From an uncultured Clostridium sp. (GTDB lineage Bacteria > Bacillota > Clostridia > Lachnospirales > Lachnospiraceae), in the NCBI GenBank assembly GCA_900552885.1, contig USBM01000033.1, positions 1 to 13,646 of the forward strand: a stretch of 13,646 nucleotides of DNA, read 5' to 3'. The notes beneath the pieces are model-generated. The model made no database searches and had not been told where the DNA came from. It worked only from the letters and a program-made list of their open reading frames with translations. The position numbers were made by a program, and so were the translations under genes. Shown piece by piece: positions 5,769-13,271 of this stretch (position 1 is its first letter; the number at the start of each line of letters is the position of its first letter).

Positions 5769-7439
5769 ATGGAGATCAATAACCACCATCTTTGTATTGG
5801 ATGCATGCATGAACTACATAGCAAAGAGGTATGTCCATATTGTGGATTGGAACAGAGAAGTTATACGCCGATTCCCCGCTGCCTGATCATGGGGACGCGG
5901 TTAGCTGACCGCTATGTATTAGGCAAGGTATTAGGAGAGGGTAGCTTTGGAATTACATATATTGGATGGGATACGCTCTTAGAGATTCCGGTAGCGATCA
6001 AGGAATATTATCCGTCTGATCTCGTAAGCCGCGATGTAGTCAGAGGAAATGATACATCGGTGTATCTGTTTAGCGGGATTGAAAAAGAGGAATATGGGAA
6101 ACGGCTGGAACGGTTCTTAAAAGAGGCACGGAATCTGACCCGGTTCAATCAATTGCCATCGATCGTGTCGGTAAGGGATTTCTTCTATGCGAATAACACA
6201 GCATATATCGTAATGGATTATATTGAGGGAGAAAGCCTTAAGACATACATTAAGCGGCAAGGGGCTATGGACGCAAAGGAAGTCCTTAACGTGTTCCGCC
6301 CGATTTTAGAATCACTGGAGAAAATGCATGTGACCGGGATCATACATCGCGATATCAGTCCGGACAATCTGTTGTTTGACGAGAATCATAATCTGGTACT
6401 GATCGACTTTGGAGCGGCAGAACTGCAAAATGCAGAATTAACCAGAACGGTTACGATCACATTTAAGCGGGGATTCTCACCGGAGGAGCAATATCGCTCA
6501 CATGGCAGGCAGGGCCCATGGACGGATATTTATGCATTGTGTGCCTCCATGTATTATGCAATGACAGGTGTTGCACCTGATGAAGCGATTCAGCGGACGA
6601 TTGAAGATAAAGTAGAACCCTTGTGGGATAAGCAGGACATCGGAATCACAAAGGAGCAGAGCAAGGCGATCATGAAAGGAATGTCTGTGCATGGGGAGGA
6701 TCGTTTTCAAAGTGTTGCGGCATTGTATCAGCAGTTGTACCAGGAGAATGCAGATAAGGCTGTTAATGGGAATCGGGGAGATCGTGCCGGAAAAGAACCG
6801 AAGAATATACCTGCAAAGAGGATCTTATGTATCTGTATGATTCTGCTGCTGATAGCGGGTATAATCGGTGGTTCAGCTGGATACCGAATATGGAGCCGGT
6901 CGAAGGATGGCAAAAATGAAGATGCCGGGATGCCGGAAACAGAGCAGATAACGGGGAATGATCCGGATATACAGGATGACGGCACGAAAGAAGTACGGAA
7001 TGTGATGCCGTCTTGTGTGGGACATACGAAAGAAGAGATAATGTCCATGTTGTCTGTGATTAAATATTCTACATTTCATATAGAATGGAAAGAACAATAT
7101 AGTGAGAATGATATAGCAGGCAGAGTGATACAGCAGAGTATACCGGAGGGTACAGAATTAGAAACAGGGAAGGAATATGAGCTGTCATTGACAATCAGTG
7201 TAAGTGAAGATACCGCACAGCCAACAGACAAGACAATGCAGGCGGATTCTCAGTCGACTACACAGGCAACAGACGGAACAACTCAGGCAGTATCTCAGAC
7301 ATCCACACGGATAACAGACGGAACAACGCAGTCGACAGGCAACACAGTGCAGTCGACCACACAGGCAGCTACGACAGCTAAGAAAAGTAAGAAATCTTCG
7401 ACAAAGAAGAAGGATAACCTGGATGGATTTATCCAGTAG
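5769..7439 (+). CDS. Membrane Ser/Thr protein kinase with N-terminal zinc ribbon and one PASTA domain
   Basis: 556 residues. A CxxC-x9-CxxC zinc ribbon (Cys9, 12, 22, 25) precedes the kinase domain (about 48-325). The domain has the glycine loop GEGSFGITY (56-64), catalytic Lys78 in VAIKEYYP, probable alpha-C Glu119, the catalytic loop HRDISPDN (193-200), DFG (213-215) and SPEEQY (237-242), which substitutes for APE. All key residues for activity are present. One transmembrane helix (about 352-372) is followed outside by one PASTA-like domain (411-479) and a Thr/Gln/Ser-rich tail ending in a lysine cluster. PASTA domains bind muropeptides in PrkC/PknB kinases, so sensing of the cell wall is likely. 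GAGGAG (5756-5761) precedes ATG. The next gene starts 34 nt after the stop. No PP2C phosphatase or FHA partner is in the window. Confidence 0.9.
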   Translation: MEINNHHLCIGCMHELHSKEVCPYCGLEQRSYTPIPRCLIMGTRLADRYVLGKVLGEGSFGITYIGWDTLLEIPVAIKEYYPSDLVSRDVVRGNDTSVYLFSGIEKEEYGKRLERFLKEARNLTRFNQLPSIVSVRDFFYANNTAYIVMDYIEGESLKTYIKRQGAMDAKEVLNVFRPILESLEKMHVTGIIHRDISPDNLLFDENHNLVLIDFGAAELQNAELTRTVTITFKRGFSPEEQYRSHGRQGPWTDIYALCASMYYAMTGVAPDEAIQRTIEDKVEPLWDKQDIGITKEQSKAIMKGMSVHGEDRFQSVAALYQQLYQENADKAVNGNRGDRAGKEPKNIPAKRILCICMILLLIAGIIGGSAGYRIWSRSKDGKNEDAGMPETEQITGNDPDIQDDGTKEVRNVMPSCVGHTKEEIMSMLSVIKYSTFHIEWKEQYSENDIAGRVIQQSIPEGTELETGKEYELSLTISVSEDTAQPTDKTMQADSQSTTQATDGTTQAVSQTSTRITDGTTQSTGNTVQSTTQAATTAKKSKKSSTKKKDNLDGFIQ

Positions 7440-7473
7440 ACAGAATGCAAACAAATGATGAGGAACGGGGAAC

Positions 7474-8874
7474 ATGAATCAGGATAACTTCAACGCAGCA
7501 TTACAACAAGTATATAGGGAGAATCATTTTCTGCGGTTTGACGAATTCATTGTATGCAAGTTTTGTGATGTTTTCGTTGGAACAACAATTACAGAAGAGG
7601 TGCGTAAGGCGGCATATGGACAGTTTCAGAAACGGACAGACCGGGCGGACATTGCAAGCGCAGTCACGATGCGCAGATGGTTTGGACTGTCCGGATATGC
7701 GAAGCCAAGCCGGATGCACATATACGAGATGGCATTTGCATTACATCTGGATAAAGAGGAGACAGGGGAATATCTGACAAGAGGAATCGGGGAACCGTCC
7801 TTTCAGATCAGTGATTATCATGAGATTATCTATCTGTATGGGATTGAGAATCAGCTTTCCTTTGAAAAATGCCAGCAGATGATCCACTTGTTTGAGAAGA
7901 ACTTGATGGTGAATCAGAGATTGTCAACTACACGGAGTACGGAGCAATTGTGGCAGAAATATGAAGAGCAAAAAACACTTTCCGTATCGGAGTTTCTGCT
8001 CTTTATGGCAGACAATACGATGTATTTCAAAGGGTATAGCAACACGGCATTGTCATATCTGTTGACATATCGGGATCAGGTGCTTAAGTATATCCGGCAG
8101 GATGCGGCAAGACAATTGGAACAGAGATTATCTGAGACGGATTATGAGGCCTGGCGGAAAAGGCAGTGGCTGATTGAGAAGAAAGATCCGTACCGGATGA
8201 TACAGAAGTATCTGAAGTCGCATTCGGGAAGTGGATTGTCAGAGGATATGATAGAGAATATCAGGGAACTTTCTAAGATTACATATTCCACGTTGTCGAA
8301 CAATTCCCTGGTGCGTTCGGAATTATTCTGCGATCAGCCGGAGGGGAAGACAAAGGTCACGGGTTCGGATGTGCATAGTATGACAATGAAGCATTTATCG
8401 GATCTTCTTAATGTGGCCAATCAGAAAGAAATTGCTGTGAAGGTGATTGCCGCAATGGGACAGTTGGAGGCGTTACCGGCAGAAGAATCGTGTCCGGCAG
8501 AAGTAAAGGAGCTTTTGAAGAAATTGATGAAGAAGGACGAGATTGACTGGAAGTGCGGCGAGGCAGGAGAATGGCTTGTTGCGTACGATAAAGAGCACAA
8601 ACGCAGACAGCTGGTTGTACAGCGAAGTGACTTGCTTCCATTTGTTCTGTATGTATCCCAGCAAAGATATATCGAACAGGTGGAGGAACGAGGAGAAATG
8701 TACGATGCAGCGAAGGCAAGAAGGATGTTCCGACAGGCGGCAGATGATGTGCTGACAGCCTGTAATATGGCACCGATCAGCGAGGAACGGGAACTGGATG
8801 CGGTGCTGCTTACCTGTTATCAGGAAGAGGAAATGTATGGATATACGGATGTGTTAGAGACGTTGTATGGATGA
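7474..8874 (+). CDS. Unrecognised 466-residue soluble protein with HTH-like N-terminal region
   Basis: I do not recognise a named family. No signal peptide or membrane segment is seen, so it is probably cytoplasmic. Residues about 45-108 contain a pattern like a degenerate XRE-type helix-turn-helix: SAVTMRRWFGLSGYAKPSRM, then HIYEMAFALHLDKEETGEYL and GEPSF, recalling the 'A.AL.L...E...LL' end of such domains. The rest is mostly helical and highly charged, with a linker near 285-300 and a helical C-terminal part. Cysteines are scattered and form no motif. It begins 34 nt after the kinase stop, with AGGAACGGGG just upstream, and is followed 61 nt later by a surface protein gene, so it is probably co-transcribed. 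A regulator or adaptor acting downstream of the kinase is an inference from position only. Confidence 0.8.
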   Translation: MNQDNFNAALQQVYRENHFLRFDEFIVCKFCDVFVGTTITEEVRKAAYGQFQKRTDRADIASAVTMRRWFGLSGYAKPSRMHIYEMAFALHLDKEETGEYLTRGIGEPSFQISDYHEIIYLYGIENQLSFEKCQQMIHLFEKNLMVNQRLSTTRSTEQLWQKYEEQKTLSVSEFLLFMADNTMYFKGYSNTALSYLLTYRDQVLKYIRQDAARQLEQRLSETDYEAWRKRQWLIEKKDPYRMIQKYLKSHSGSGLSEDMIENIRELSKITYSTLSNNSLVRSELFCDQPEGKTKVTGSDVHSMTMKHLSDLLNVANQKEIAVKVIAAMGQLEALPAEESCPAEVKELLKKLMKKDEIDWKCGEAGEWLVAYDKEHKRRQLVVQRSDLLPFVLYVSQQRYIEQVEERGEMYDAAKARRMFRQAADDVLTACNMAPISEERELDAVLLTCYQEEEMYGYTDVLETLYG

Positions 8875-8935
8875 AGTAGATATAGAAATTACATTGTTGA
8901 CATGAAGGAGTTAGGAAGAGTTCGGAGGGTATGAA

Positions 8936-11416
8936 ATGCGAGAAAGAAGAAATACAAGAGGAACAGAAGAGATCTTACAATACATAATGGTTTTCAGAAG
9001 GATAGTCTGTATATGTGCAGTTGTCTTTATCTGTATCGTGGGGAAAAGGTGTATTGTGCAGGCGGCGGAATATGATTATCCAATTGAGAAGACGAGGGAA
9101 GTACAGGTGTTGGATGAGGCTTGTAAGGATTCGCAGGGCGTGAAGTATACGTTGGATGAAGCGACGCATACGGCAATGGTAGGGGAGCAAACAGCTAGTA
9201 CGCAGACACCATGTGACTATCAAGGGGCAAATGGTGGGGTATGTGTGGTACCAGAACAGGTTTCTAAGAATGACATTGTATATACGGTAACAAGTATTGC
9301 ACGACAGGCCTTTTATCATAATTCCTATTTGAAAACATTAGTTGTAGCAGATACTGTGGAGAAGATAGAAGCCCTTGCCATAAGAGATTCGTATATTCAA
9401 CATATTTATATTGGCACAGGTGTGAAAGAGATTGTAAATGCGGCTAATATGTTTGCGGGAAGCAGTTTTCTTGAAGATATTACTGTATCGGATGAAAACA
9501 CGATGTATAAGGATCAGGATGGAATATTATTTACCAAAGACGGTAAGACATTGTTGTGTGCTCCTAGATTATTACCAGGAAATAGTCTTACCGTTTATAC
9601 GGTACCGGATGGTGTAGAGGTAATAGGAACTCAGGCATTTAATAAGACCCGTTATCGTAAGATAGTATTGCCGGAATCGGTTAAGAAGATTGAGACGGAG
9701 GCCTTTGAAAATGGGTATCTTACGGAGATAGATTTAAGTCATGTAAATGAACTTGGTTCGCAAATATTTGCAGGATGTAAATATTTGCAAAATATAGTAT
9801 TTCCGGATTCTGCATGGAAGGTATGGGGGGCTGGATGGACTCTATTTGGTGATGGTGTGAATAACGTACAGTTTGTATATCTCAAAAAAGATTTGACATA
9901 TGGGAGTTATAATCATGCGAACTGTTTCAGGTTGGAGAATCTCAAAACATTGGTAGTAGAGAATGGAATAACTGTGATTGGAAAGTCGGAATTTCAATAT
10001 ACGAATTTGGAGACTGTTATTCTGCCGGATGGGTTAAAGAAAATTGAAGAAAATGCTTTCCGGAATGATTCCCTGCTTAAAAGAATATATATTCCAGCAT
10101 CGGTTACATCAATTGGCAATAATGTACTTGCTGACAATGATACGATAATATATGGGGTGACGGGGAGTGTGGCACAGTCTTATGCAGAAGAACATGATAT
10201 ATCATTTATTGATGTGAGTGATCATGATCATGCTAATATGCCTAATAAGACAGTGTACGAGGATTTGTATACGAAGGTAACGGCAGACTATTGCACGGAG
10301 TGTGGATATGGAACAAATGTAAAACAGGAAAATAAAGCACATGAGGATATTGTTGATGGAACAAATGGTGCCTATGATTTTTCTCTGGAGAAGACACGAA
10401 AAAAAGTGAAATTGGATGCATCATTAAAAGACGAACAAGGGGTTAAGTATATACTTTATGAAGATTCTAATGTGGCATATGTGGACAAAATTGCGAATGA
10501 TGTGAATACAAAACATGTAGTTATTCCGGAAGTTGTTATATGGAACAACAGAGAATATATTGTGACAACATTGTTTCAATCCTGCATTGTAAGTTCGTCG
10601 ATTGAGTCGATTACATTGCCGGACACAATATGGCAGATTTATGATCAGGCATTTTCGTCTTATTCGCTAAAATATATTTACTTAGGGGCCGGAGTAGGTA
10701 ACACGGCATTAGGAATGTTTTATGATAAGAAAAATATTAATGGCATTTGGATTGCACCGGGTAATGCAGGGTATTATGTGAAGGATAAGGTACTTTACAA
10801 GAATGACGGAACTGTGCTTTGCGATTATTCAGGTAATACGGAGTCATCAGAGACAACAACAGAAAAGACAACGCTGACAGAAAAACCGACAGAGAAGGAT
10901 ACGAGTATAGAGAAAACGACAACGACAGAAAAAGACACGGGGGTAGAGAATCCAACAACAGAAAAAAATACGAGTGTGGAGAAAACGACGACAGAGAAGA
11001 ATACGAGCATGGAAAGACCACCAACGACAGAAAAGGCTACAAGCATAGAGAATCCAACACCGCCAATGACGGAAAAAGATGTAAGTGTTGGAAATACGAA
11101 TCCAACCGAAACGAAGAATGTGGTACAATCGCCAACTTTAAAAGTCAAAAAGAAAAAGACATCTACGGGTCAACCGTATCTGCGGATTTCGTTGAAGAAG
11201 ATTAAGGGGACTTACATAGAACTTCAGGTGAAAAAAGCAAAAGGAAAATTCAAGAAAGTAAAATTAGTATCGAATCGTCTGAAATACTATAAAGGGGAAT
11301 TAAAGATTGGCTATAATCCAGATGGCAAGAAAATGTGGTTAAGGATTCGGACGTATACGAAGAAGAAAGGAAAGAAGTATTACAGTGCATGGTCGAAACC
11401 GGTACTGGTGAAATGA
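8936..11416 (+). CDS. BspA-like leucine-rich-repeat (LRR_5) secreted surface protein with C-terminal FN3-like domain
   Basis: 826 residues. A signal peptide with hydrophobic core at about 22-36 probably ends at VQA-A (43/44). LRR_5 repeats follow, seen as LP.sv..I...aF-type units: VVADTVEKIEALA, VLPESVKKIETEAFENGYL, ILPDGLKKIEENAFRNDSLL, TLPDTIWQIYDQAF. The opening block (from residue 45, YDYPIEKTREVQVLDEACKD) recurs near residue 480 (YDFSLEKTRKKVKLDASLKD), so the ectodomain is an internal duplication with the second copy shorter. A Thr-Glu-Lys linker (about 640-728) leads to a lysine-rich FN3-like domain ending in YYSAWSKPVLVK at the stop codon. No LPXTG motif or C-terminal membrane segment is present. 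BspA-like proteins act in adhesion. GGAGGG (8924-8929) favours ATG 8936. The gene is more AT-rich than the kinase genes. Confidence 0.85.
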   Translation: MRERRNTRGTEEILQYIMVFRRIVCICAVVFICIVGKRCIVQAAEYDYPIEKTREVQVLDEACKDSQGVKYTLDEATHTAMVGEQTASTQTPCDYQGANGGVCVVPEQVSKNDIVYTVTSIARQAFYHNSYLKTLVVADTVEKIEALAIRDSYIQHIYIGTGVKEIVNAANMFAGSSFLEDITVSDENTMYKDQDGILFTKDGKTLLCAPRLLPGNSLTVYTVPDGVEVIGTQAFNKTRYRKIVLPESVKKIETEAFENGYLTEIDLSHVNELGSQIFAGCKYLQNIVFPDSAWKVWGAGWTLFGDGVNNVQFVYLKKDLTYGSYNHANCFRLENLKTLVVENGITVIGKSEFQYTNLETVILPDGLKKIEENAFRNDSLLKRIYIPASVTSIGNNVLADNDTIIYGVTGSVAQSYAEEHDISFIDVSDHDHANMPNKTVYEDLYTKVTADYCTECGYGTNVKQENKAHEDIVDGTNGAYDFSLEKTRKKVKLDASLKDEQGVKYILYEDSNVAYVDKIANDVNTKHVVIPEVVIWNNREYIVTTLFQSCIVSSSIESITLPDTIWQIYDQAFSSYSLKYIYLGAGVGNTALGMFYDKKNINGIWIAPGNAGYYVKDKVLYKNDGTVLCDYSGNTESSETTTEKTTLTEKPTEKDTSIEKTTTTEKDTGVENPTTEKNTSVEKTTTEKNTSMERPPTTEKATSIENPTPPMTEKDVSVGNTNPTETKNVVQSPTLKVKKKKTSTGQPYLRISLKKIKGTYIELQVKKAKGKFKKVKLVSNRLKYYKGELKIGYNPDGKKMWLRIRTYTKKKGKKYYSAWSKPVLVK
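10853..11119 (+). repeat. Degenerate Thr-Glu-Lys repeat linker inside the LRR protein
   Basis: About ten imperfect copies of a unit near (T)TEKxTSxEK/N occur in a row, such as TTEKDTGVEN, PTTEKNTSVEK and TTTEKNTSMER. The DNA repeats GACAGAAAA/GAATACGAG-like blocks. It forms an extended hydrophilic stalk between the LRR region and the C-terminal domain. Such repeats can change copy number by slippage or recombination. Confidence 0.8.
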
Positions 11417-11484
11417 TATATTTGTATGAATAAGAGTTAATTACAGATGTGTATATAGCAATTATATAATGGGAAGATATCCAT

Positions 11485-11547
11485 GAAGAAGAATGAGAAA
11501 TGAGAGAGGTGACTGCCTTTAAGTAGAATTTCTCATTCTTCTTTTTT
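11485..11547 (+). terminator. Long-stem terminator after the LRR protein gene
   Basis: GAAGAAGAATGAGAAAT (11485-11501) and ATTTCTCATTCTTCTTT (11528-11544) form 16 consecutive Watson-Crick pairs plus a G.T closing pair, with a 26-nt loop that holds a small AGG/CCT inner pairing. Six Ts occupy 11542-11547. It lies 68 nt after the stop codon. It would end the kinase operon. The stem is longer than that of a typical terminator. Confidence 0.8.
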
Positions 11548-11668
11548 AATTTCGGAAAAAATATTTAGTGGGGTGTTCGATATACTTTTACCGAAGAAAT
11601 AGATTTTAAATTAAAAATCGACAAAAAGTGACTTTTCGTTTGTAAAACGGTCCTTTGGTTGGAAAGCA

Positions 11669-11697
11669 TTGAAAACGAAAAATCATTTTACTATCAT
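11669..11697 (+). promoter_or_regulatory. Predicted sigma-A promoter for the DUF6273 gene region
   Basis: TTGAAA (11669-11674), a 17-nt spacer and TATCAT (11692-11697) each match consensus in five of six positions. It sits in the 487-nt gap between the LRR and DUF6273 genes and implies a leader of about 200 nt before ATG 11904. Just upstream, AAAAGT-G-ACTTTT (11624-11636) is a perfect short palindrome and CGTTT/AAACG (from 11637) a small hairpin. Otherwise 11548-11668 is AT-rich with no recognisable content. Confidence 0.5.
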
Positions 11698-11726
11698 TGG
11701 TGATAAGTGGGATTAATGAGAATTGA

Positions 11727-11891
11727 AAGAGAAAAATTGTACTGTATGGAATAGGCGGGGATAAACTACAAAAATACAAAGAACGGCTATATAAGAATAT
11801 TGTTGCAGTAGAAGATACAGTAGAGATTATTTGTTGTCAGGATGAGAGGCTGCTAAAGGAGAATTGGAGTACAGGGATAGAGAGGAAATGA
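11727..11891 (+). pseudogene. Possible coding remnant, Rossmann-like N-terminal segment
   Basis: A 54-codon open frame between stops starts KRKIVLYGIGGDKLQKYKER and continues with LYKNIVAVED. It looks like the beta-Gly-loop-alpha opening of a nucleotide-binding Rossmann fold (IVLYGIG...), as seen in sugar-nucleotide or polysaccharide biosynthesis proteins. There is no in-frame ATG. An ATG at 11716 lies in another frame (MRIEREKL), so a frameshift near 11725 would be needed to give a start. The frame ends at TGA 11889-11891, just before the next gene's ribosome binding site. It could equally be a chance open frame in a leader. Confidence 0.3.
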
Positions 11892-11903
11892 GAGGTGTGT
11901 AGG

Positions 11904-12458
11904 ATGAAAAGAAAGAAGATATTTGGTTGGAAAAATTTCTTTGCTTTTGCGAGTGCGTTAATAAGTGGTGCAGTTATAGGAAGCCAGATTCCGGTATATG
12001 CCACTGCAAATTCAAGTAATGAGAAAGTGGCAACCTGGGACACGGTCTATTTTGGAAACTACTGGCAAAATGATACCAATGGAGACGGAGTTGCGGATCA
12101 AAAGGACGCAAAGCAGGCAATACAATGGAGAGTTCTGGAACGGAATGGAAATTATGCATATTTACTTTCGGATAAGATACTGGATGCAGGAAAATTCTGT
12201 GCGGGCTCGAGTAACAGCACAGGGGAAACATCCGATCTGAGAAATTGGTTGAATTCTACATTTTATAATGCGGCATTTAGCAGTAAAGAAAAGGATGCCA
12301 TACAGATTCAGACGTTAAATACGTTAGGAAGTGAAGATACCTGGGGCATTGACACCAATCCGACGAAAGATAAGGTGTTTGTACCAAGCTATGACGATAT
12401 AGTAAATTCCCAATATCAATTCTTTTCAGGTACATATACACAGGTAACCAATACATGA
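11904..12458 (+). pseudogene. Secreted DUF6273/FN3 protein, 5' part up to an in-frame TGA
   Basis: 184 codons. A signal peptide (basic MKRKKIFGWK, hydrophobic core 11-28, cleavage near VYATA/N at residue 35) is followed by the first half of a DUF6273-like domain: VYFGNYWQ, then a Ca-binding-type loop DTNGDGVADQKD (57-68), IQWRVL, YLLSDKILDAGKF and LRNWLNSTFYNAAF. The frame hits TGA at 12456-12458, and the same frame immediately continues with the missing second half of the domain. TGA serves as a normal stop for other genes here (297, 8874, 11416), so this looks like a nonsense mutation. CGA (Arg) or TGG (Trp) are the simplest ancestors. GAGG at 11892-11895 supports ATG 11904 over the GTG at 11895. 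The product would be a truncated secreted half-domain. Confidence 0.75.
12456..12458 (+). other. Premature TGA inside the DUF6273-like domain
   Basis: It lies between QVTNT and IASNTAYA, where the family continues uninterrupted. No convincing hairpin of SECIS type follows it; only weak GCATATGC and TTCGAA palindromes are present. Selenocysteine insertion is therefore not supported. Confidence 0.7.
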
Positions 12459-13232
12459 ATTGCTTCGAATACGGCATATGCGGCGAATAAACCGGGAATG
12501 TATGCAAGTACAACCTGTGCAGATACATGGTGGCTGCGTAACTCTGGTTGTGATACGGAAAATGCTTATTATGTTCTGACTTCCGGGAGGGTTGCCATTG
12601 ATGCATGTCCGGTTCAGAACATTTGTGGAATTCGTCCCGCAATCTATGTAGATCTGAGTGACACCTCCCTTTGGAAAGCGGGAGATAAGGTGCAATCAGC
12701 AGCCTTAGAAGAAGGAACGATAACCAATGATGAGAAAAATGAAACAGATGGTAATCTTCCACTATCGTCTGAGAAGAATCCATTTGGAACAACATCACCG
12801 TTGCCGTCGGCACCGTCTACGGATTCCGGTCAGACAGAAATACCTACGGAAAAACCTTCTGTTCCTAATACAACAACAGAGAGTGGGACGACGAAAGCAG
12901 CTACGACGGAATCCCATAATACCAGTATGCCAAATACTGCGGAAAAGCAGATACAAGCCAAACCGGCAAAGGTGAAAAACCTGAAGGTAAAGGCAAAAGG
13001 TTCGAGAAAGATTCAGATAAAATGGAAGAGAGTAAATAGCGGAAATCAATATCGAATACAACTCTCACTGAAAAAGAACTTTGCAAGTGCAAAGACCAAA
13101 TATTCTAGTTCTACATCGTTTGTCTGGAAAGGGTTGAAACGAAAGAAACAATATTATGTGAGAGTACAGCCAGTTTCTTCTGATGGACAATATGGAGAAT
13201 GGAGTAAGGCGAAGAAGGTTAAAGTGCGGTAA
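12459..13232 (+). pseudogene. Secreted DUF6273/FN3 protein, 3' part after the in-frame TGA
   Basis: Same frame as the upstream part, starting IASNTAYAANKPGMYAS. It carries the second half of the DUF6273-like domain (TWWLRNSGC, YYVLTSGRVA, ICGIRPAIYVDLS), then a Thr/Ser/Pro-rich linker (TEIPTEKPSVPNTTTESG and similar), then a lysine-rich FN3-like domain from about KPAKVKNLKVKAKG to GEWSKAKKVKVR at TAA 13230-13232. ATG 12498 has no ribosome binding site, so independent translation is unlikely, and it would lack a signal peptide. The C-terminal domain resembles that of the LRR protein upstream, including the W-S-K ending, and also lacks an LPXTG signal. Preserved reading frame downstream suggests the stop is recent, or is a sequencing error. 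Confidence 0.75.
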
Positions 13233-13240
13233 TAAGCATT

Positions 13241-13262
13241 TATAATATATATGAAGAAAGGA
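13241..13262 (+). promoter_or_regulatory. Possible -10 element and ribosome binding site of the last gene
   Basis: TATAAT at 13241-13246 is a perfect -10, but upstream there is only TTAAAG (13219-13224, 16-nt spacer, inside the preceding gene) as a weak -35. AAAGGA at 13257-13262 lies 9 nt before ATG 13272. The gene may instead be read through from upstream. Confidence 0.3.
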
Positions 13263-13271
13263 TGTATGAGT

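Noticed and set aside
8897..8902. Perfect TTGACA before the LRR protein gene
   Set aside because: No acceptable -10 lies 16-18 nt downstream (GTTCGG is there), so an internal promoter is not supported.
8931..8987. ATG 8931 as start of the LRR protein gene
   Set aside because: It is in another frame and stops after 18 codons; ATG 8936 has the better spacing to GGAGGG.
10737..11148. Minus-strand open frames opposite the Thr-Glu-Lys repeats
   Set aside because: Their low-complexity Phe/Ser/Val translation is an antisense shadow of the repeat codons; no start signals.
11624..11636. AAAAGT-G-ACTTTT palindrome
   Set aside because: Perfect, but short and AT-rich in an AT-rich gap; not called as a separate operator.
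12456..12495. Selenocysteine or reassigned TGA
   Set aside because: No stable hairpin at the distance expected of a bacterial SECIS, and TGA ends at least two intact genes in this window as a normal stop.
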